From positions 5,704,001 to 5,768,000 of the forward strand of contig NZ_JAPEPZ010000001.1 of the NCBI RefSeq assembly GCF_026339875.1: a stretch of 64,000 nucleotides of DNA, in the 5' to 3' direction. Of the stretch, positions 9,034 to 15,068 are shown one piece after another (within the stretch, counting starts at the first letter, position 1; every line of letters begins with the position of its first letter). This DNA comes from Streptomyces sp. NBC_01571. GTDB lineage: Bacteria; Actinomycetota; Actinomycetes; Streptomycetales; Streptomycetaceae. The notes beneath the pieces are model-generated. The model saw nothing but the letters and a program-made list of their open reading frames with translations, was not told the DNA's origin and searched no databases. The translations under genes and the position numbers were made by a program.

Positions 9034-9877
9034 ACGGGCGCATGAACCGGGACACCGTGGCGAGGACGCGAGCCGCGGCGCCGGGAGGATTCGCGGCGCC
9101 GGGCCGAGCCGAGGATCCGCCGGCGCGGACACGGCGGACGGCAGTGGCGGCTGGGCCTGCGGGGCCTACAGGACCGCCGGGTCTATTAGGTCCGTCAGAG
9201 CCATCAGGTCCGTCAGGCCCGCGTGGGCGTACGGGGTCCGTGGGGCCGGGCGGCAGGGCCGGACCGTCAGGAGCCGTGGGGCGCATGGGGCCCACGGGAC
9301 GCACGGAGCTGTTGGACGGTGTACGGCAGTGGCTCGCCGAGAGCGGGTCGGAGCCCACACCGGCACGCGTGGCACAGGCCCTGCGCGCACAGGGCCGCGT
9401 CCTCGGTGACGCCGAAGTGCTCGGGGCGGCCCGGCAGTTGCGCTCGGAACTGGTCGGCAGCGGACCTCTGGAACCGCTGCTCGCCGACCCGTCGGTCACC
9501 GACGTCCTGGTGTCGGCGCCCGATCGGGTCTGGGTCGACCGGGGCGGCGGTCTGGAACTGACGGCGGTCTCCTTCCCGGACGCGGCGGCCGTACGACGCC
9601 TCGCGCAGCGCCTCGCGGCCGTGGCCGGACGCAGGCTCGACGACGCGCGCCCCTGGGTCGACGCCCGGCTACCGGACGGCACCCGGCTGCACGCGGTGCT
9701 GCCACCGGTCGCCGTCGGCTCCACCTGCCTGTCGCTGCGCGTCGTACGCCCCCGCGCGTTCACGCTCGACGAACTGGTGGCCGCCGGCACGGTGCCGCCC
9801 GGCGGGGACCGTGTGCTGCGGGCCCTGCTGGAGGCCCGGTTGTCCTTCCTGATCAGCGGGGGTACCGGCTCGGGCAA
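9030..9877 (+). pseudogene. cpaF: cpaF/tadA secretion ATPase, fragment 1 (5' part)
   Basis: First 282 codons and two bases of codon 283 of a Flp-pilus ATPase. The N-terminus carries an unusual run of collagen-like Gly-X-Y triplets (about residues 45-88, GPAGPTGPPG...). The usual CpaF N-terminal region follows (ELLADPSVTDVLV-like, SLRVVRPRAFTL) up to Walker A, GGTGSG. Element 1 interrupts the lysine codon of GKTT. In the present chromosome the frame continues into phage DNA and stops at 10040. With 46964-47232 and 56200-56516 it rebuilds a 477-aa protein. Confidence 0.93.
9873..9877. other. attL core of element 1 (GGCAA)
   Basis: The host sequence GGCTCGGGCAA stops matching cpaF after this core, and the same GGCAA reappears at 46959-46963, where cpaF resumes as GGCAAGACGACG. 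Crossover inside these five bases reproduces the intact Walker A codons GGC AAG ACG ACG. Confidence 0.88.
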
Positions 9878-9927
9878 CCCCAATGTGGCTTCGTACCACC
9901 ACTGGAAGGATCTTGTTCGGGAGGCCG

Positions 9928-9947
9928 GGTTAACCGATCGGTTAACC
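9928..9947. promoter_or_regulatory. Perfect 20-bp palindrome near attL
   Basis: GGTTAACCGATCGGTTAACC is exactly self-complementary and much more A+T-rich than its surroundings. It lies 51 bp inside the left end. After circularisation it would be about 90 bp upstream of the integrase start codon, where a repressor operator or recombination-directionality site is plausible. No bound protein can be named. Confidence 0.6.
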
Positions 9948-10022
9948 TCGCTGACCTGCGGTTTTGTGGTCCAATTCGGCGCTGCTCGTGCTCGCCTTCG
10001 AATCCAAGGTTGGGCGCAAAAC

Positions 10023-10053
10023 GGCCCCGGCCGGGGGTGATCCGGCCGGGGCC
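10023..10053. terminator. Terminator hairpin left of the lipoprotein gene
   Basis: GGCCCCGGCCGG and CCGGCCGGGGCC form a perfect 12-bp stem with a 7-nt loop. An almost identical hairpin lies at the other end of the lipoprotein gene. Confidence 0.75.
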
Positions 10054-10161
10054 TGTCTGCAGGTTCAGCGAATAGGTGAGAAGTCGGGACGTCAAACGCG
10101 GTTCTCCATGACGATGATCCTTCGCGCGGCCTGGGGAGGGCCGCCCAAGGTTGGGGGATCC

Positions 10162-10599
10162 ATGAGGAAAAGGCTGGCCGTTTCGATCGGGATAACCGCT
10201 GTGCTGCTCTCGGGTTGCAGCGACGGCCCGAAGGACGAGGACAAGAGTCTCGATCAGCTGAAGGCGGAGCGGGATGCGCGCGAGAGTGCTGATCCCAGCC
10301 TCAAGGACGTGCGGGTCTGCACGGCACTCGTGACGGCGCGGATCGTCACGGGGTGGCGGCAGGCAATCAACGCTGGGATCGGCGACGAGAGCAGCCAGCT
10401 GGCGCGCGAGTTCGACAAGACGTACCTCCCGGGAAGCCCCGAGTACGACAGCTTCATCCAGCGCTTCCAGGAGGGGGTGCCAGTGTTGACCAAGGAGATC
10501 GCGCTCAAGAAGCGAGACCGGGAGGAGGTTCTGATCGAGCAGACCGCGGAGGTGTCCAAGTTTGTGAAGCAGGACTGCACCGTCGCATACAAGAAGTAG
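10162..10599 (+). CDS. Small prophage lipoprotein (lysogenic-conversion type)
   Basis: 145 aa from ATG with GGGGGATCC upstream. The signal peptide MRKRLAVSIGITAVLLSGC carries the lipobox LLSGC. The mature part is charged and helical, with two further Cys. It is the only plus-strand gene at the left end and is bracketed by two near-identical terminators, so it is an isolated transcription unit next to attL. That arrangement is typical of moron genes expressed in the lysogen. Superinfection exclusion or surface modification is possible but not shown; the family is not recognised. Confidence 0.7.
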   Translation: MRKRLAVSIGITAVLLSGCSDGPKDEDKSLDQLKAERDARESADPSLKDVRVCTALVTARIVTGWRQAINAGIGDESSQLAREFDKTYLPGSPEYDSFIQRFQEGVPVLTKEIALKKRDREEVLIEQTAEVSKFVKQDCTVAYKK

Positions 10600-10629
10600 G
10601 CCCCGACCGGATGGCGTCCGGCCGGGGCC
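10599..10629. terminator. Terminator hairpin right of the lipoprotein gene
   Basis: GGCCCCGACCGG and CCGGCCGGGGCC form a stem with one mismatch. It begins at the last base of the stop codon and is nearly the same sequence as 10023-10053. Confidence 0.75.
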
Positions 10630-10712
10630 TTGTGCGGCCGCCCCCTCTTCGCCGACGAACAGGGGCGCCGCACGCCGGTGCTGGTCCCGCTACGTCCCCA
10701 GCGCCGGGAGTC

Positions 10713-10883
10713 TCACCAGCTCTTCTTCTGGTACGCGTGCCAGTGGGCGCCGGCGTGGCCGACGGGCTTGGTGCAGTGGAGATGCGTGGGCGCGTGCTCC
10801 GCCCAGCAGTAGCCGGCGAGGCCGCGGGGCCCGGTCGGTGCAGGCGGGTTGCCCTTCGGTGGCGCCTGCTTGCCTTCAGCCAT
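10713..10883 (-). CDS. Small Cys/His protein
   Basis: 56 aa from ATG. It contains GYCWAEH, HLHCTKPVGHAGAHWH and a basic C-terminus. The spaced Cys and His residues suggest zinc binding. It overlaps the gene upstream of it by 8 bp (ATGGCTGA), so the three small genes 11255-10713 form a translationally coupled operon. Function unknown. Confidence 0.55.
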   Translation of the reverse strand: MAEGKQAPPKGNPPAPTGPRGLAGYCWAEHAPTHLHCTKPVGHAGAHWHAYQKKSW

Positions 10884-11052
10884 GACGGGTCCCCCTCTCG
10901 GCCCGCTGCGCGGTTGACCACTCCTGGAGAAGTGCGCCGGCCTGCGGGCACTCGCGCTCCGGGACGGAGCGGCAGGAGCGGCAGCCGGAGCAGTGGTCCA
11001 GCAGGGCCCCGTACTCCACGGGCGCGATCGGCTGTACGGATGGGGCGCTCAC
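10876..11052 (-). CDS. Small Cys-rich protein
   Basis: 58 aa from GTG, overlapping the upstream stop by GTGA. It contains DHCSGCRSC followed by REC, a C-x2-C-x2-C cluster that may bind a metal. Middle gene of a three-gene coupled operon. Function unknown. Confidence 0.55.
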   Translation of the reverse strand: MSAPSVQPIAPVEYGALLDHCSGCRSCRSVPERECPQAGALLQEWSTAQRAERGTRHG

Positions 11053-11255
11053 GACTTCACGCCCTCGCCGAGCGGGACCAGGTGGCGCTGCTCGCGGCAC
11101 GGCGCGCACGCCCACAGCGGGATGGGCGGCGCGCTGTTGCGCTCGATCGCGTCGACTATCACCGCGGTCTCGGATGGCCCCTTGTGCCAGTCGCATCGAC
11201 GGGCGACCGGTTCCTGCTCTGTGCTCTGCGGCAGGGTGTGCGTATCGTCTGGCAT
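11049..11255 (-). CDS. Small zinc-ribbon-like phage protein
   Basis: 68 aa. RRCDWH and LWACAPCREQRH form a C-x2-H plus C-x2-C arrangement typical of small phage zinc proteins. First gene of the minus-strand operon 11255-10713, divergent from the GntR gene. Function unknown. Confidence 0.55.
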   Translation of the reverse strand: MPDDTHTLPQSTEQEPVARRCDWHKGPSETAVIVDAIERNSAPPIPLWACAPCREQRHLVPLGEGVKS

Positions 11256-11404
11256 GTCGACTGCTCCCTCGAAGCGTCGTCCAAGCCCCGGGCCGGTGAC
11301 ACGGCCGCGGGGGTTTTCTTCTTCACCCGTATAGACCGTACTACCCCCTGCTACCCCCGTGGCTAGCTATGGTGACCCACCTTTACCCGCCTACTTTCTG
11401 GATC
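11256..11404. promoter_or_regulatory. Divergent promoter region with CTACCCCC repeats
   Basis: About 150 bp between the small-gene operon and the GntR gene. Two direct CTACCCCC repeats (11341-11348 and 11351-11358) lie 47 bp upstream of the GntR start, a plausible autoregulatory site. CTACC repeats also occur upstream of the GntR gene of element 2. Confidence 0.4.
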
Positions 11405-11668
11405 ATGAGCATTGACCGGGAGGGGCCCGTACCTCCGTACAGGCAGATCGCCGCAGCGCTCCGCACCCAGATCAGCGACGGCACGATCCCCGTCGGCCGC
11501 CGCATCCCCTCCCTGGTGCAGCTGGAGCAGACCTACGGCGTAGCCCGGGACACCCTGCGCAAGGCCGTGCAGCTGCTGAAGGACGAGGGGCTCGTCGAGA
11601 CCGTGAGCGGCATGGGCGTCTTCGTGATCGCGGCACCCGCGGGCGGTGCCGACGAGACGGCCGGCTGA
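11405..11668 (+). CDS. Stand-alone GntR-type winged-helix regulator
   Basis: 87 aa from ATG. PPYRQIAAALRTQISDGTIPVGRRIPS ... TLRKAVQLLKDEGLVETVSGMGVFV is the GntR DNA-binding domain. No effector domain follows. Short GntR proteins of this kind (KorSA-like) control conjugative elements and phages in Streptomyces. It may regulate its own gene and the divergent small-gene operon. A similar but not identical protein is encoded in element 2 (47314-47571). Confidence 0.8.
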   Translation: MSIDREGPVPPYRQIAAALRTQISDGTIPVGRRIPSLVQLEQTYGVARDTLRKAVQLLKDEGLVETVSGMGVFVIAAPAGGADETAG

Positions 11669-11677
11669 CCCCGGACG

Positions 11678-11726
11678 CACGAAAGCGGCCCCGCCCTCCC
11701 GAAGGAGAGCAGGGCCGCTTTTCGTG
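11678..11726. terminator. Bidirectional terminator between GntR and late operon
   Basis: CACGAAAGCGGCCC pairs with GGGCCGCTTTTCGTG, with an inner CCTCC/GGAG pairing. It lies between two converging genes and, read rightward, has a TTTT run, so it can end both transcripts. Confidence 0.8.
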
Positions 11727-11734
11727 TCAGGGAG

Positions 11735-12406
11735 TCATGCGTACTGGCGACGGGTGGGGTCGAGACCGAGTGAGAAAAGGCCGCCGCTGCTTGGACTGTC
11801 AGTCGGCTGAGGCGCACCGTCCTTTCGGCATACCAGGGCGTCCGGGTCGTCGGCCGGGGCCTGCCAGCTGTAGCCCGTCGGGCACGCCTGCCCATCCTTG
11901 CCGTCCTCGCCCGCGGGCCCCTGCTCGCCCTGCGGTCCGGCCGGCCCCGGGTCGCCCTGCGGTCCTGGTGGTCCTGCCGACCCGTCGACGCCGGGGGCGC
12001 CGTTCTGCCCGACGCCGTTTTGCCCGTCCTGGCCTGGCGAGCCAGACGGCCCCGGCGTGCCGGGCGTTCCAGATGGGCCGGGGTCGCCCTTCGGGCCGGG
12101 CGGTCCGGGTATCGGGACGGGGACCGCTGCACGGTCGGGCAGATCCTTGACGGCCTTGGTCGGGTCCGGGGCAACCGGCGTCCCGCCCTTGGCCTTCACC
12201 TGTTGCCGCAGTGCCCGGACATCCCCGGCAAGGGTGGATACGGCGGTGCCGCGCAGGTCGGCCTCGGCGGCGAGCTGGTCGGCGCGCGCCGCTTCGGACT
12301 GGACGCGCACGTACACCAGGAGCACGGCGCCGGTGAGGGCCAGAAGGAACGCGAGGAGAGCTATGGGCTTCCACCTCCGGGCGAGGACCCGCTCGGTGCG
12401 CGTCAC
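11735..12406 (-). CDS. Membrane-anchored collagen-like phage protein
   Basis: 223 aa from GTG, overlapping the upstream stop by GTGA. Order: basic N-terminus, one transmembrane helix (PIALLAFLLALTGAVLLVYV), a short coiled coil (about residues 35-70), then about 25 Gly-X-Y triplets (GPPGPKGDPGPSG ...) and a Cys-containing tail. A type II membrane protein with an outward collagen-like stalk is expected. Last gene of the late operon, after holin-like and lysin genes. A role in lysis or at the virion/host surface is inferred from position only. Confidence 0.75.
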   Translation of the reverse strand: MTRTERVLARRWKPIALLAFLLALTGAVLLVYVRVQSEAARADQLAAEADLRGTAVSTLAGDVRALRQQVKAKGGTPVAPDPTKAVKDLPDRAAVPVPIPGPPGPKGDPGPSGTPGTPGPSGSPGQDGQNGVGQNGAPGVDGSAGPPGPQGDPGPAGPQGEQGPAGEDGKDGQACPTGYSWQAPADDPDALVCRKDGAPQPTDSPSSGGLFSLGLDPTRRQYA

Positions 12407-12669
12407 GGTGCGCCTCCCAGCGTCTGTACCAGCAGCTTCAGGCGTGCCGTCTCCGCTCGCTCCGCGGCCAGCTCGAGGCGCAGGGCGGCCAGGTCGGCGC
12501 GCAGCTCCTTGCGTTCTTCCTGCAGTTGGTCCGTGAGCGAGTTGAAGCCCGTCACCGCGTTGCCCTCCCTCTGGGATCGCCCGGCGACCTTCGAGCCGTA
12601 CATGGCTGCCGCCCCGGCCACCGCGGCGCTGCCGATCACGCCGATTGCTGTGACGAGGGCGGCGTCCAT
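12403..12669 (-). CDS. Small membrane/coiled-coil protein of the lysis cassette
   Basis: 88 aa. One N-terminal transmembrane helix (ALVTAIGVIGSAAVAGAAAMYG) is followed by a long amphipathic coiled coil (QLQEERKELRADLAALRLELAAERAE). This looks like a second holin, an anti-holin or a spanin-like factor. It lies between the holin and the collagen-like gene. Confidence 0.6.
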   Translation of the reverse strand: MDAALVTAIGVIGSAAVAGAAAMYGSKVAGRSQREGNAVTGFNSLTDQLQEERKELRADLAALRLELAAERAETARLKLLVQTLGGAP

Positions 12670-12700
12670 GCCACCTCCAAGACGCTCGCACTGTGCAGGG

Positions 12701-12970
12701 TTAGACGCTTGCCGCGGTCGACGCGCTGTTCTTGGCGCCGACGACGCGCGCGAACAGGCCCTTCACGAGCGAGCCGGCCGCGGCGATCCCGGCTGCGCCG
12801 ACCGTCTGCCAGAACGAGGCGGAGAACATGCTCGCCGGGCCAGCCGCGAGAGCGACACCTCCGGCCGCGGTGAGGAACGTCCAGATGACGCGCTCGGCGA
12901 GGTCTCTCGCGTAGGTCTTCGCGGTCCTGACGACGGTCTCGGCGTCGCCGGGCAGGGTGAACTCGGGCAT
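12701..12970 (-). CDS. Putative holin
   Basis: 89 aa with two hydrophobic segments (VIWTFLTAAGGVALAAGPASMF and FWQTVGAAGIAAAGSLVKGLF) and a charged N-terminus. It is immediately downstream of the endolysin gene, the usual position of a holin that opens the membrane for the lysin. Confidence 0.7.
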   Translation of the reverse strand: MPEFTLPGDAETVVRTAKTYARDLAERVIWTFLTAAGGVALAAGPASMFSASFWQTVGAAGIAAAGSLVKGLFARVVGAKNSASTAASV

Positions 12971-12979
12971 GGTGCTACC

Positions 12980-13795
12980 TCACTTCTTGGGGAGCTTGAG
13001 GACCTGGCCGATGGCGATGTCGTCGGCGTTCTTCAGGTGGTTGAGGGTGGCGATCTCCTGCCACCGGTTGCCGTCGGCGAGCTTCGAGGCGGCGATGGAC
13101 CAGAGGGTGTCGCCGCGGGCGACGGTGTACGAGATGGTCGCGTCCGGCGACCAGGACGCGGGGTGCTTCAGCCGCTCGTCGACGTCGGCGCGCAGCTGCT
13201 TCATGGAGAACGTGAACCGGCCGCGCGAGCCGTAGCCCTCGACCGGGCCCTTCGGGTCGATCTTCCCCTCGACGCTGGTCTCCAGGTGGCCGGCGACCGA
13301 GCCCGCACCCCAGGCGTGGTGGCGGCAGATCGCCGCGTTCCAGCGGACCCACGCGTCGTACTGGTCGCGGGTGTAGACGTCCTTGCCGTTGCCGAGGTTC
13401 TCCGTCTCGACGCCGTACAAGCAGTCGTTGCCGTCGACGGTGCTGGACTTGTCCTGCCTGGGCAGGGCCTTCTCTGCGGTGAGCGCGCTGATGACGTTCG
13501 CGGCGGCGAGGCCGGCGTGGTTGGCGCGGTGGCAGGACACCATGACGGCGATCCCGCTCTTGGGCAGGAAGGTGTGGCAGAGGGGCGCGGGCAGGTTCGG
13601 CGCCCCGTCCACGGCGACGGCGCGCAGGCTGTTGCTGCCCGCCGTGTGGTGGTTGAGGACGCCGTGGACCGGGCCGAAACTCTTGCCGGTGGCGGCGTCG
13701 CGGCCGCGGGTGGTCCAGCCGTCGTACTCGGTGAACTTGACGCCCTCGGCCTTGAGAGCGGCGCGCCACTGCGCGGGGGTCATGGGTGTGGCCAT
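12980..13795 (-). CDS. Endolysin: N-acetylmuramoyl-L-alanine amidase with LysM
   Basis: 271 aa. The start at 13795 is chosen because GGAGAACCC precedes this ATG. An amidase_2-type domain has zinc ligands visible in GVLNHHTAG, the central ICRHHAWG and VAGHLE. The C-terminal about 50 residues are a LysM wall-binding repeat (ISYTVARGDTLWSIAASKL ... GQVLKLP). It cleaves the amide bond between muramic acid and the stem peptide at the end of infection. Holin genes follow. Confidence 0.9.
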   Translation of the reverse strand: MATPMTPAQWRAALKAEGVKFTEYDGWTTRGRDAATGKSFGPVHGVLNHHTAGSNSLRAVAVDGAPNLPAPLCHTFLPKSGIAVMVSCHRANHAGLAAANVISALTAEKALPRQDKSSTVDGNDCLYGVETENLGNGKDVYTRDQYDAWVRWNAAICRHHAWGAGSVAGHLETSVEGKIDPKGPVEGYGSRGRFTFSMKQLRADVDERLKHPASWSPDATISYTVARGDTLWSIAASKLADGNRWQEIATLNHLKNADDIAIGQVLKLPKK

Positions 13796-13815
13796 GGGTT
13801 CTCCAGGCATAGAGA

Positions 13816-13838
13816 AAGCCCCGGCCATCTGGCTCGGG
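13816..13838. terminator. Hairpin between tail and lysis genes
   Basis: GCCCCG-N11-CGGGGC lies in the 62-bp gap between the 13858-14118 gene and the endolysin. It could partly terminate or process the late transcript. Confidence 0.45.
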
Positions 13839-13857
13839 GCGGCATGTGAGGGGTGGG

Positions 13858-14118
13858 TCAGGTGGCCGGCGTCTCCGCGTCCGGGACCGGGTCGGGAGCC
13901 GGGGGCTGGGCGGCGTCGAGTATCACGTCGTCTTTCTCGTGACGGGTGATCCTCGCGGTGTACACCTCGGACTCGTTGCGGCTTTCGAGGTCGGCCTGGA
14001 GGACCGCGGCGAGCTGCCAAAGCACGGACTCCGGGCCGCTCCAGCCGGGACACTCGATGGTGTGCAAGTTGTCGTACTTGGTGCCGGCGGTGACGGTGTA
14101 GCCGGTGACCTCGGCCAT
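13858..14118 (-). CDS. Small phage tail-region protein
   Basis: 86 aa. Mixed beta/alpha sequence with an acidic Pro-rich C-terminus (PPAPDPVPDAETPAT). It lies between the receptor-binding-type gene and the endolysin. No family recognised. Confidence 0.5.
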   Translation of the reverse strand: MAEVTGYTVTAGTKYDNLHTIECPGWSGPESVLWQLAAVLQADLESRNESEVYTARITRHEKDDVILDAAQPPAPDPVPDAETPAT

Positions 14119-14130
14119 AGGGGCTGCTCC

Positions 14131-14625
14131 TTAGGAGGCTGCTTCGTAGGTGCCGGTGACGCGGAACTCATCGGACGCAGCCCAGGCGAAGGGGACGCCC
14201 GTGGCGATGTTGGCGGTGCTGCCGGACTGGGCGAAGAAACGTGCGGCGGTGTCGTTGCTGCCGACCTGCCCGACGCCCACGTAGTTCGCGCCGGCTGACG
14301 AGTCGAAGAAGCGCAAGAGCGCGTTGCCCGTCGTCGACTTCGTGGCGCTGGGAAAGGGGATCGTGATGTTCCAGCTGCCGGTCCCGTAGGTGCTGGTCGA
14401 GCCCATGAACATGGTGGCCTCGAAGTGCACGGTGCGGCCGACTTTCATGTAGCGACCGTTGATCGTCCCGTTGCCGATGGCCGGGGCGGTACCGGTCGCA
14501 CCCCACACCGGGGTGTACGTCGACCAGGCGCCGAAGAAGCTGTTGAACTGATCGCGGATCTCCTGGTTGAGGGTGGCCGCCGCGACGACCTCGCCCACGA
14601 CCCAGGTCCTCGGGGCGAACGTCAT
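14131..14625 (-). CDS. Putative tail fibre / receptor-binding head domain
   Basis: 164 aa. The start (TFAPRTWVVGEVVAAATLNQEIRDQ) is the short helical opening often seen in actinophage fibre proteins. A beta-rich Gly/Ser/Thr domain (about residues 35-160) looks like a jelly-roll knob. It is distal in the tail operon, as receptor-binding genes usually are. The receptor is unknown. Confidence 0.6.
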   Translation of the reverse strand: MTFAPRTWVVGEVVAAATLNQEIRDQFNSFFGAWSTYTPVWGATGTAPAIGNGTINGRYMKVGRTVHFEATMFMGSTSTYGTGSWNITIPFPSATKSTTGNALLRFFDSSAGANYVGVGQVGSNDTAARFFAQSGSTANIATGVPFAWAASDEFRVTGTYEAAS

Positions 14626-15059
14626 GCCGCCTTACCTCCTTCGGATCGGGGGTCGGTCGGCTCCTCGGCGGTCCGGTCCCACGTGCCGTCGTCGTCGGGG
14701 TTCCACCAGTTCCGTTCGTGCGGCAGCTCGTCGGCAACGGAGGCCTCCGCGGCCGCCGGGTCCTCGGGGAAGATCAGGGCGAACCAGCCTGCTCCGCAGT
14801 CCGTGCAGGCCATGCGCGGGTCCGCCGGGGTGACGATCTGCGCGGACCCGCACGGACAGTCGGCGACCCACCGGTTGTGGTTGATCCGGGCAAAGATCTT
14901 CTGCCCGATGACGAATCCGGCGGGCGGGACCAGGCGCCGCTGCTGGCGCAGCTCGACCCAGCGGAACACCCGCTCGGCCAGCGGTACCAGGTCCCAGGCC
15001 GTGGGCGGCTGGTTGGGGGGTGGCAGGTAGAACGTCTCGGCGCGCACGACGGCGACCAC
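14622..15059 (-). CDS. Minor tail-region protein with zinc-ribbon
   Basis: 145 aa. ADCPCGSAQIV and MACTDCGAGWFAL form a C-x-C/C-x2-C ribbon in the middle. An acidic C-terminal part is rich in Trp and Asp. It overlaps the next gene's start by 4 bp. Conserved type among phage tail operons, exact role unknown. Confidence 0.5.
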   Translation of the reverse strand: MVAVVRAETFYLPPPNQPPTAWDLVPLAERVFRWVELRQQRRLVPPAGFVIGQKIFARINHNRWVADCPCGSAQIVTPADPRMACTDCGAGWFALIFPEDPAAAEASVADELPHERNWWNPDDDGTWDRTAEEPTDPRSEGGKAA

Positions 15060-15068
15060 GGCGACTCC

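Noticed and set aside
9878..10040. Continuation of CpaF reading frame after the junction (about 54 codons)
   Set aside because: This is phage DNA read in frame by chance; it ends in the terminator region and has no homology with CpaF.
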